A program made the position numbers and the translations under genes. DNA of 11,252 nucleotides from Methanoculleus sp. UBA430. Its GTDB lineage: Archaea > Halobacteriota > Methanomicrobia > Methanomicrobiales > Methanoculleaceae. Shown here in pieces: positions 1 to 5,886 of the stretch. The stretch covers positions 49,479 through 60,730 of the forward strand of contig NZ_DAXW01000014.1 of the NCBI RefSeq assembly GCF_002506585.1. Direction: 5' to 3'. The notes beneath the pieces are model-generated. The model ran no database searches, was not told the DNA's origin, and saw nothing but the letters and a program-made list of their open reading frames with translations. Position 1 is the stretch's first letter; each line of letters begins with the position of its first letter.

Positions 1-852
1 TCCTTCGGAACATCGCGTATAGAAGAGGATCGCCCGGCCGTTGCCGTCGATGACCACGAGGGTGTCGCCGACGATCCGGTAGCCCGCCGCCGTCCGGAGG
101 AGGGCGAGATACGTGGCCTCCTGCTCCATGATCCCCTCGGGCCCGGTCGCGGAGGCCTTCGTTGCGATGATCCGCTCGACGGCGATCCCCGTCTCGTTGA
201 CCCGGTAGGGGGCCGAGTAGGCGTTGCACCCCGCCGACCCGGAGAGCGTGCCGTCCGGGTCGAACGTCAGGTTGATGGTGGTGCCGGGGACCGGCGAGAC
301 GACGGTGCTGCCCTCGGTGCAGTAGCGGGAGAGTTGCCACTCCGTATCGAGGAGCGGCACGCTCTCAGGCAGCTCTTCCCGGGCAAAGATGAGCAGGTCG
401 CGGCCCGACGGCCCGGAGAGGACCAGCCGTTCGTCCTCGATCCGGTACGAGGCAGCCGCAACGAGGAGTTCCTGGTAGCGGCTCTCCTGCTGCATGAGTT
501 CCTGCGCCTTCGCGGGGTATGCCGCCGTGACGGCGACGGGTTCTACCTTGATGCCGGAACCATTGATCCGGTAAGAGGCCGCATAGAGGTTGCATCCTGC
601 GGAGCCAGACAGCGTGCCGCTGTCGCCGAAGATGATGAGCGGTTGCGCCCCCGGAAGGGGTGCGGCGACGGAGCCGTTATCGGCGCGGAACGCGACCAGG
701 TCCCATGCCGTCCCCGCAAGGGGTTCGGCGACCTGGTCGGCGTCGTCGGGAGGCGTTCCCGTCCCGCCGGAGTAGCCGGCCGAGACGAGGCATGCCGCCA
801 CGATGATCGTGAGCGCGATCTTTGCGAGTATGGTATGCCCATCTCCGATCAT
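1..852 (-). CDS. META-domain (HslJ-like) exported protein, 3' end cut by window edge
   Basis: The reading frame is open from an ATG at 852 down to base 1 (284 codons) with no stop, so the C-terminus lies outside the window. Residues 8-26 form a hydrophobic export segment after a very short N-region with no strong positive charge. Two META domains follow, about residues 44-157 and 166-279. Each has the family signature GSAGCN (Cys87, Cys209) and a distal Q/EQE helix (QQES near 121, MEQE near 242). META domains occur in HslJ-type stress and envelope proteins and have no enzymatic role that I can assign. The protein is a paralogue of the next gene upstream (1100-2743). Unlike that gene, it has Tyr27 (SAGY) where a lipobox Cys would be expected; VAAC ending at Cys21 could serve instead. 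The second Cys of the paralogue's META domains is also missing here. No clear Shine-Dalgarno precedes the ATG; an in-frame GTG at 861 is an alternative start. Confidence 0.85.
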   Translation of the reverse strand, partial: MIGDGHTILAKIALTIIVAACLVSAGYSGGTGTPPDDADQVAEPLAGTAWDLVAFRADNGSVAAPLPGAQPLIIFGDSGTLSGSAGCNLYAASYRINGSGIKVEPVAVTAAYPAKAQELMQQESRYQELLVAAASYRIEDERLVLSGPSGRDLLIFAREELPESVPLLDTEWQLSRYCTEGSTVVSPVPGTTINLTFDPDGTLSGSAGCNAYSAPYRVNETGIAVERIIATKASATGPEGIMEQEATYLALLRTAAGYRIVGDTLVVIDGNGRAILFYTRCSEG

Positions 853-886
853 CGGTACCACGAATAGGTGTAGGTGGAAAAAGAAG

Positions 887-894
887 AAAAAATA
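887..894 (-). promoter_or_regulatory. Candidate TATA box for the left META gene
   Basis: On the minus strand an AT-rich GTTATTTT motif sits about 37 bases upstream of the ATG at 852, inside an otherwise GC-rich region. It would place a start of transcription near 865, giving a very short leader. The motif is not a perfect archaeal TATA box and the neighbouring AAAATAGG could serve instead. Confidence 0.35.
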
Positions 895-1021
895 ACCTAT
901 TTTCATCGAGGTTCTCTCAATCGCCTGCTTCCGGGTTGCTGGATGGGTGCAGCGTCGATCCGCTGTAAGAACTCCGAACCGACTCTGGCTCGTGATGCGA
1001 CGCCTTACTATGGAGAGAGGA

Positions 1022-1058
1022 GGAAAAGAAAGGAGAAGAATGCCGGGGCCTTCCGGCA
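1022..1058 (-). terminator. Candidate terminator of the four-META lipoprotein gene
   Basis: Reading the minus strand after the stop codon at 1100, a perfect 6-bp inverted repeat (TGCCGG/CCGGCA at 1041-1046 and 1053-1058, six-base loop) is followed by a pyrimidine-rich tract with several T runs (about 1022-1040). This fits a hairpin plus T-rich stop. It suggests that the two META genes are separate transcription units, which agrees with a TATA-like motif upstream of the left gene. Confidence 0.55.
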
Positions 1059-1099
1059 CCTGAAACCGGGAGGTCACGCCATGATAGGGGGATCTGCGC

Positions 1100-2743
1100 T
1101 CAGTACGAGGCTACGACATTTCCGTCTTCATCGAGGAGGTCGTAGTCGCCCCCATCGGGCGGAGACATCCACCGGCCTTCGCTCGACGGTGCCTGCACAA
1201 AGGTGAGCAGGTCGGTGCCTGCCTCGTTCGCGAGGCTCAGGCGATTGCCCTCCACCCGGTAGGACGAGACGCTGCTCAGGAGATTCAGATACGTGTTCTC
1301 CTGCTCCATGACGCCCTCCGGCTCATTGCAGTACATCTTCGTGCTGATAGGCGGCTCGATGGTGAGGTTTGCACCGTCGAGCACGTAGCCTGCCCCGTAG
1401 GAGTTGCACCCTGCGTTGCCGGTGACGTTTCCGTCAGGCGAGAACTCTGCGGTGATCGTCGTCCCGGCGATCACCGAGGAGATCGCCTCGCCGTTCAGGC
1501 TATAGGACTCAAGCGTCCACCCGGTCCCGGTGAGCGGGGCCGGGGGGACCTCCGGTGCCTGCACGAAGAAGAGCACGTCGGTTCCCTCCGTGTCCGTGAG
1601 GATCAGGCGGTCACCCTCGACCCGGTAGGAGGAGACGTTCGCGAGGAGACCCATGAACCTCCCTTCCTGCTCCATGACGCCGGGCGTCTCGCAGTACATC
1701 AGGGTGCTGTAGACCGAGGAGACCGAGAGGGTCGCGCCGTCGAGACTGTACTGGCCGCCGTAGTGGTTGCACCCGGCGTTGCCGGTGACGTTCCCGTCGG
1801 CAAAGTTCGCGGTGATCGTCGTCCCGGCGAGCACCGAAGAGACCGCGTCTCCACCGGTGCTGTAGGCCTCAAGCACCCAGTCCGTCCCGGTGAACGGGAG
1901 GTCGGGCGTCGGGGCGACCGGTTCGAAGACCAGGAGATCTGCACCCTCGTGGTCGGTGAAGATCAACCGGCCGCCTTCCGTCCGGTAGGAGGAGGTATTG
2001 GTGAGATGCGCAAGGTAGCGGTCCTCCTGGTCCATGAGACCCGGCGGCTCGCTGCAATACATCTCGGTCCGTATGGGCGGCTCGATGGTGAGGTTCGCGC
2101 CGTCCACGGTACAGTCCGCGCCGTAACTGTTGCACCCGGCAGAGCCGCCGAGCCCGCCGTCCGCGCCGAAGACGAGCGTAACATTCGTACCGGCAAGGAC
2201 CGGGATCATCGCGCCGTTCTCATCGGAGAGGGTTGCAAGTTCCCAGGAGGTTCCGGCGAGTTCCGCGGGCTCTTCCTTCGTGAAGACGAGGACGTCGGTG
2301 CCGTCCGCGTCGGTGAGAATGAGCCGTTCATCCTCGATCCGGCAGCCTGCCGCCGAGCCGAGGAGTTCCATGAACCGGGCCTCCTGGTCCATGATGCCTT
2401 CGGGCTCCGTGCAGAGTTTCAGTGTCTGGACGAGCGAGGAGACCGAGAGGTCTGTTCCATCAAGGCTGTAGTTGCCGCCGTAGTAGTTGCACCCGGCAGA
2501 GCCGCCGACCTTGCCGTCGTCGTCGAACCGGGCGGAGACTTCAGTTCCGGAGAGGACCGGGATGAGCGTGTCGTTCTCGTCGAGATAGGAGTCAAGCGAC
2601 CAGGTGACTCCGTTGAGCCCGGAGACCGCACCGGGCGCCGACGTACCCGCCGTGCAGCCCGCGGCGATGATGCATGCCGCAGTTATAACAAGCAGCGATG
2701 CCGTCGCGAGGATGTGGCTTCTGTTTCTTCTGTTCAGTGCCAT
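1100..2743 (-). CDS. Four-META-domain (HslJ-like) lipoprotein
   Basis: This is a 547-residue protein. The N-terminus has basic residues (Arg5, Arg6, Arg8), a hydrophobic core at 11-28 and a lipobox ending in AAGC, with Cys30 as the predicted lipid-anchored residue, so the protein should sit on the outer face of the membrane. Four tandem META domains follow at about 43-155, 163-273, 285-394 and 404-516. Each carries G(S/N)AGCN and a C-x(2-3)-P-G-x-M-(D/E)-QE segment, giving a repeated Cys pair (85/111, 204/230, 325/351, 446/472) that could form one disulfide per domain. A short acidic tail (520-547) ends in Tyr. Most META proteins have one or two domains, so four is large. The ATG at 2743 was chosen because it directly precedes the signal peptide; the frame stays open upstream to 3223, but that part is not protein-like. 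Molecular function is unknown; HslJ relatives are linked to stress or envelope roles. Confidence 0.9.
   Translation of the reverse strand: MALNRRNRSHILATASLLVITAACIIAAGCTAGTSAPGAVSGLNGVTWSLDSYLDENDTLIPVLSGTEVSARFDDDGKVGGSAGCNYYGGNYSLDGTDLSVSSLVQTLKLCTEPEGIMDQEARFMELLGSAAGCRIEDERLILTDADGTDVLVFTKEEPAELAGTSWELATLSDENGAMIPVLAGTNVTLVFGADGGLGGSAGCNSYGADCTVDGANLTIEPPIRTEMYCSEPPGLMDQEDRYLAHLTNTSSYRTEGGRLIFTDHEGADLLVFEPVAPTPDLPFTGTDWVLEAYSTGGDAVSSVLAGTTITANFADGNVTGNAGCNHYGGQYSLDGATLSVSSVYSTLMYCETPGVMEQEGRFMGLLANVSSYRVEGDRLILTDTEGTDVLFFVQAPEVPPAPLTGTGWTLESYSLNGEAISSVIAGTTITAEFSPDGNVTGNAGCNSYGAGYVLDGANLTIEPPISTKMYCNEPEGVMEQENTYLNLLSSVSSYRVEGNRLSLANEAGTDLLTFVQAPSSEGRWMSPPDGGDYDLLDEDGNVVASY
1196..2617 (-). 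repeat. Four tandem META-domain coding repeats, period about 360 bp
   Basis: The four domains are encoded at roughly 2617-2279, 2257-1925, 1891-1562 and 1534-1196. Repeats 2 and 4 share an identical 19-base stretch (2077-2095 and 1351-1369), and repeats 1 and 3 share the segment coding for YSLDG-x-x-LSVSS. Relatedness differs along the unit, as set out in the findings. Confidence 0.85.
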
Positions 2744-2770
2744 ACAACAGCATATGGGCGGGAAAGAGAG

Positions 2771-2777
2771 ATAAAAG
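2771..2777 (-). promoter_or_regulatory. Candidate TATA box of the four-META lipoprotein gene
   Basis: The minus strand reads CTTTTAT, centred about 31 bases upstream of the ATG at 2743. With the usual archaeal spacing of about 26 bases, transcription would begin within a few bases of the start codon, giving a nearly leaderless mRNA. That agrees with the absence of a Shine-Dalgarno sequence before this ATG. Confidence 0.5.
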
Positions 2778-2952
2778 CATGCTTGACTACGAAAAAAATC
2801 GAACCTATACGGAGCCGGTTCGGCAAACCGAGAGAGAATACCCGGAATTTTGGTTCTTGCCGCTACACGCTTCATTGAGGTTGCACGGGCGGCTCGTGGG
2901 GTATCTGAACGGTTCGGCCGCTCCACGGGGATTGTCTTCCCTGCATACACGT

Positions 2953-2960
2953 CATTTATC
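2953..2960 (+). promoter_or_regulatory. Candidate TATA box of the phosphoglycerate mutase gene
   Basis: CATTTATC lies about 40 bases upstream of the mutase start, in the intergenic region shared with the divergent META lipoprotein gene. It predicts a start near 2983 and a leader of about 17 bases that would include the Shine-Dalgarno at 2987-2995. A second AT-rich motif (AGTATACC, about 2972) is closer and is the alternative. Confidence 0.4.
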
Positions 2961-2999
2961 CGGGAAGGAAGAGTATACCGGGCGCGGGAGATGAGCACA

Positions 3000-3746
3000 A
3001 TGGTGGCATTGATCCTTTTACGGCACGGCGAGAGCCTCTGGAACAGGGAGAACCGGTTCACGGGCTGGACCGACGTGGACCTCTCGCCTAGCGGGCTACA
3101 GGAAGCCCGCCGGGCGGCGGAACTTCTCAGGGACGGCGGGTATACGTTCCGCGTCGCGTACACCTCCGTCCTGAAGCGGGCCATCCGGACGCTCTGGATC
3201 GTCATGGACGACCTCGACCTCATGTACGTCCCGGTATACCGGTCGTGGCGGTTAAACGAGAAGAGTTACGGCGCCCTGCAGGGCTTAAACAAACAGGAGA
3301 CCGCCGAAGAGTACGGTGCGGAGCAGGTGCATCTCTGGCGCCGGGCATACGACGTCCGGCCGCCGCCGCTTGCGTGGGACGACCCGAGGCACCCGCGGTT
3401 CGACCCCCGCTACGCCGACCTGGACCCGGAGAGCCTTCCTTCGACCGAGTCCCTGCACGACACGCTGGAGCGGGTGCTCCCCTGCTGGGAGGGACGAATC
3501 GCGGCGGACCTCCGGAAGGGCAGGCCGGTCCTGGTCGCCGCCCACGGCAACAGCCTCCGGGCTCTGGTCAAGCACCTTGACGGGGTTCCCGACGACGAGA
3601 TCGCAGGCCTCAACATCCCCACCGGTTATCCCCTCGTCTACGAACTGGACGGGAGCCTGCAGGCCGTCCGGCACCACTACCTTGGCGACCCGGAGGAGAT
3701 TGCGGCGGCCGCACGGGGTGTGGCCCGGCAGGCCGGGCCGGGGTAG
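3000..3746 (+). CDS. gpmA: 2,3-bisphosphoglycerate-dependent phosphoglycerate mutase
   Basis: This cytosolic enzyme interconverts 3-phosphoglycerate and 2-phosphoglycerate through a phosphohistidine, with 2,3-bisphosphoglycerate as primer. The product is 248 residues, the usual length of bacterial GpmA. Visible motifs are LLRHGES with phospho-acceptor His9, ENRFTGW (17-23), TSVLKRA (Arg60), RLNE with acid/base Glu87, YGALQGLNK (90-98), RR at 114-115 and AAHGNSLRALVK with His182. The whole chain aligns with E. coli GpmA as I remember it. I chose the ATG at 3000 because GGGAGATGA (2987-2995) is a good Shine-Dalgarno with a 5-base spacer. The ATG at 2991 would overlap that site and add only three residues. 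The frame is open back to 2850, but that stretch is not conserved. The gene lies 64 bp before gap on the same strand, but gap has its own TATA box. Many archaea use the unrelated cofactor-independent mutase, so transfer from bacteria is likely. Confidence 0.95.
   Translation: MVALILLRHGESLWNRENRFTGWTDVDLSPSGLQEARRAAELLRDGGYTFRVAYTSVLKRAIRTLWIVMDDLDLMYVPVYRSWRLNEKSYGALQGLNKQETAEEYGAEQVHLWRRAYDVRPPPLAWDDPRHPRFDPRYADLDPESLPSTESLHDTLERVLPCWEGRIAADLRKGRPVLVAAHGNSLRALVKHLDGVPDDEIAGLNIPTGYPLVYELDGSLQAVRHHYLGDPEEIAAAARGVARQAGPG
3722..3739 (+). terminator. Perfect 8-bp inverted repeat at the end of gpmA
   Basis: GGCCCGGC (3722-3729) and GCCGGGCC (3732-3739) are exact reverse complements separated by two bases, so a very GC-rich hairpin of seven or eight pairs can form just before the stop codon at 3744. 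There is no T tract after it. It may slow polymerase or mark the mRNA end before the gap promoter, or it may be a by-product of GC-rich codons. Confidence 0.3.
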
Positions 3747-3761
3747 CCGGTGGCAAAGATC

Positions 3762-3768
3762 ATATATA
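3762..3768 (+). promoter_or_regulatory. TATA box of the gap operon
   Basis: ATATATA sits in a GC-rich setting between gpmA and gap, about 45 bases before the gap ATG. This is a near-ideal archaeal TATA element. It predicts initiation near 3790 and a leader of about 20 bases that holds the Shine-Dalgarno-like AGGGGGAAGTG at 3798-3808. Confidence 0.7.
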
Positions 3769-3810
3769 CCCTCCCGCAGAGGGGGCCTCAGTCTGACAGG
3801 GGGAAGTGTC

Positions 3811-4818
3811 ATGAAAAAGGTTGCCATCAACGGATTCGGGCGGATCGGGCGGAAAGTCCTCTACAACTACCTCACCGATACGTCGGAGAAGATCGAGATC
3901 GTCGCGGTGAACGATCCAAACCCGACGGAAGAACTCGCCTACCTGATGAAGTACGACTCGGTCCACGGGCGGGCGCCGTTCCCGGTCGAGGCCGGAGCGG
4001 ACCGGCTCCGGTTCGGGTCGCACGAGGTGCGGGTGCTCCACGAGAGGGACCCCGCCCGCCTCCCGTGGAAGGACCTCGGCGTGGAGATGGTGCTCGAATG
4101 CACGGGGCGCTTCACCGAGCGGGCGAGGTCTGCAAAGCACCTGGAAGCCGGAGCGTCCCGGGTCGTCATCAGCGCGCCCTCGCCCGACGCGGACCAGACG
4201 GTCGTGCTCGGCGTCAACGAGGGGGAGTACGACCCGGCGAAGCATACGGTCATCTCGAACGCCTCCTGCACGACCAACGCGCTTGCGCCGGCGGCGAAGG
4301 TCTTGAACGACACGTTCGGCGTCGAACGGCTGATGGCGACGGCGATCCACGCCTACACCGCCACTCAGGCGCTGGTTGATCGGGCAACGAAGAAACCCCG
4401 CCGGGGCCGTGCCGCAGCGGTCTCGCTCATCCCGACATCGACCGGCGCAGCCGTCGCCACCACGCGTGTCCTCCCCGAGCTCACCGGGAAGATGGACGCG
4501 ATTGCAATCCGGGCTCCCATCCCCGACGGGTCGGTGCTCGATATCGTCGCGGACCTCTCGCGGGAGACGTCGGCGGACCAGGTGAACGCCGCGATGAAGC
4601 AGGCGGCGGAAGGATCGATGCAGAGGTACCTCGCGTATACCGAGGACCCGATCGTGTCGGCCGACATCGTCGGCGACCCGCACTCCGGGGTCGTCGACGG
4701 GCGCTCGACGAGCGTCGTCGGCGGGCGGATGGTCAAGGTCCTGGTCTGGTACGACAACGAGTTCGGGTACGCGAAACGTATGGTCGACATCGCCTCATAC
4801 ATGGCCTCCCGGGAGTGA
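3811..4818 (+). CDS. gap: Class I (bacterial-type) glyceraldehyde-3-phosphate dehydrogenase
   Basis: This cytosolic enzyme catalyses NAD(P)-dependent, phosphorylating interconversion of glyceraldehyde-3-phosphate and 1,3-bisphosphoglycerate. The protein has 335 residues, standard for class I. The N-terminus carries the Rossmann motif INGFGRIGR (6-14). Asp35 at the end of the second strand (VAVNDP) normally favours NAD. The catalytic Cys153 lies in SNASCTTNALAP and its partner His180 in AIHAYT. Phosphate-binding elements include SLIPTSTGAA (205-214) and Arg234 (IRAP), and the C-terminal WYDNEFGYAKRMVD (313-326) is typical. The Leu-Pro pair usual in strict NAD enzymes is replaced by Arg-Ala (191-192), so NADP may also be accepted. 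The ATG at 3811 follows a Shine-Dalgarno-like sequence and is exactly where the family begins. Most archaea use the unrelated class II enzyme, so this copy looks bacterial in origin. Erythrose-4-phosphate dehydrogenase is a less likely alternative. Confidence 0.95.
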   Translation: MKKVAINGFGRIGRKVLYNYLTDTSEKIEIVAVNDPNPTEELAYLMKYDSVHGRAPFPVEAGADRLRFGSHEVRVLHERDPARLPWKDLGVEMVLECTGRFTERARSAKHLEAGASRVVISAPSPDADQTVVLGVNEGEYDPAKHTVISNASCTTNALAPAAKVLNDTFGVERLMATAIHAYTATQALVDRATKKPRRGRAAAVSLIPTSTGAAVATTRVLPELTGKMDAIAIRAPIPDGSVLDIVADLSRETSADQVNAAMKQAAEGSMQRYLAYTEDPIVSADIVGDPHSGVVDGRSTSVVGGRMVKVLVWYDNEFGYAKRMVDIASYMASRE

Positions 4819-4830
4819 GGGGGACGCACC

Positions 4831-5886
4831 ATGGTTAGACTCGTCTTCTTCGGCCTCGATGAGCACGAGCAGGATGTGACCCGGAGGGCGTTCGCCGGCG
4901 AGGGCGGCTACGACGTCGCCCTCTATGCCGAACCGCTCACGATCGAGAACGTCTCGCTTGCCCATGGCGCCGAAGGTATCGGGGTTTTTGTCATGTCGCG
5001 CGTCACCCGCGAGGTCCTCGACCGGCTGCCGGACCTCAAGATGATCGCCGCCATGTCCACGGGGTTCGACCACATCGACTTCGTCGCCTGCCGGGAGAGG
5101 AAGATCGCCGTCTCTAACGTCCCGCGCTACGGCGACACCACGGTCGCGGAGTTCGCGTTCGGGCTCATCCTGGCCCTTGCCCGGCGGTTCAGGCCGACGT
5201 TTGAGCGAACGGACCGGGGCGACTTTTCGCGGGCCGGACTCCAGGGGATGGACCTCGCCGGTAAGACCCTCGGCCTGATAGGGACCGGGCGCATCGGGTC
5301 GCACCTCGCCCGCATCGCCCGTGCGGCGGAGATGGAGGTGATCGCCTACGACCTGAAGCCGAACCCGGCCCTCACAGAGGAGTACGGCGTCCGCTACGTG
5401 GACCTCGACGACGTTCTCCGGCAGGCGGACGTCATCAGCCTGCACGTCCCCTACACGAAGGCGACGCACCACCTGATCGATGCAGAACGGTTGCGGCTGG
5501 TCAAAGATACCGTGCTCCTCGTCAACACCTCCCGGGGCGGCGTGGTGGATACGGGAGCGGTCGCGGACGCCCTGCGCGAAGGTCACCTCGGGGGAGTCGC
5601 GTTCGACACCTTCGAGGGCGAAGAAGTCTGGATCCAGGAGGAGTTCCAGGGCGCCGGCGAGGCGTCGGAGGACGATCTCCGGGATGCGCTCGAGAGTTTC
5701 GGCCTGCTGCACTCCGATAAGGCGATCCTCACGCCCCATAACGCCTTCAACACGCGGGAGGCGGTCGACCGGATCCTCGATGCAAGCATCGAGAATATAC
5801 GGGCCTTCTTTGCCGGGAACCCGCAGAACGTCGTCGCCGGGACCTACCGGGTCCCGGCAGAGGCCCCTGCCGGAGGGGGAGCATGA
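4831..5886 (+). CDS. NAD-dependent D-2-hydroxyacid dehydrogenase (D-lactate dehydrogenase-like)
   Basis: The protein has 351 residues and the two-domain fold of D-isomer-specific 2-hydroxyacid dehydrogenases. The catalytic domain comes from about 1-110 plus 305-340 and the nucleotide domain from about 111-300. Visible features are the dinucleotide motif GTGRIG (151-156), Asp174 at the end of the next strand (favours NAD), substrate Arg235 in NTSRGG, Glu264 after DTFEGE and His303 in TPHNAF, which together form the family Arg-Glu-His set. The VISLHVPYT and YVDLDDVL stretches and the acidic insert before the His resemble D-lactate dehydrogenases more than phosphoglycerate dehydrogenase; no ACT domain is present. 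Glycerate, hydroxypyruvate or another 2-oxoacid remain possible substrates. The Shine-Dalgarno TGAGGGGG (4816-4823) overlaps the gap stop codon, and the gene ends in a 4-nt ATGA overlap with ppsA, so the three genes are probably co-transcribed and coupled. Confidence 0.88.
   Translation: MVRLVFFGLDEHEQDVTRRAFAGEGGYDVALYAEPLTIENVSLAHGAEGIGVFVMSRVTREVLDRLPDLKMIAAMSTGFDHIDFVACRERKIAVSNVPRYGDTTVAEFAFGLILALARRFRPTFERTDRGDFSRAGLQGMDLAGKTLGLIGTGRIGSHLARIARAAEMEVIAYDLKPNPALTEEYGVRYVDLDDVLRQADVISLHVPYTKATHHLIDAERLRLVKDTVLLVNTSRGGVVDTGAVADALREGHLGGVAFDTFEGEEVWIQEEFQGAGEASEDDLRDALESFGLLHSDKAILTPHNAFNTREAVDRILDASIENIRAFFAGNPQNVVAGTYRVPAEAPAGGGA

Noticed and set aside
853..1099. tRNA or small RNA gene between the two META genes
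   Set aside because: I could not fold a cloverleaf or find a T-arm motif; the region is explained by the terminator hairpin and an AT-rich promoter.
1763..2878. A 371-codon plus-strand frame across the META repeats
   Set aside because: It is antisense to the META lipoprotein, and its apparent internal repeats simply mirror the repeated domains on the other strand.
2850..2999. N-terminal extension of phosphoglycerate mutase to 2850
   Set aside because: The family begins just before LLRHGE, the extra 50 residues resemble no part of the family, and a good Shine-Dalgarno supports 3000.
2744..3223. N-terminal extension of the META lipoprotein from an upstream ATG at 3223
   Set aside because: It would bury the signal peptide and lipobox deep in the protein and run opposite the start of gpmA; the ATG at 2743 fits both the signal peptide and the TATA spacing.
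3316..3810. N-terminal extension of GAPDH to 3316
   Set aside because: The extension is out of frame with, and overlaps, gpmA, and it crosses the TATA box. The Rossmann start at 3811 is exact for the family.
3811..5886. An Epd/PdxB-like pair for vitamin B6 synthesis (GAPDH-like gene next to a hydroxyacid dehydrogenase)
   Set aside because: The GAPDH motifs are those of the glycolytic enzyme, the dehydrogenase looks like the D-lactate type, and archaea generally make pyridoxal phosphate by the PdxS/PdxT route.
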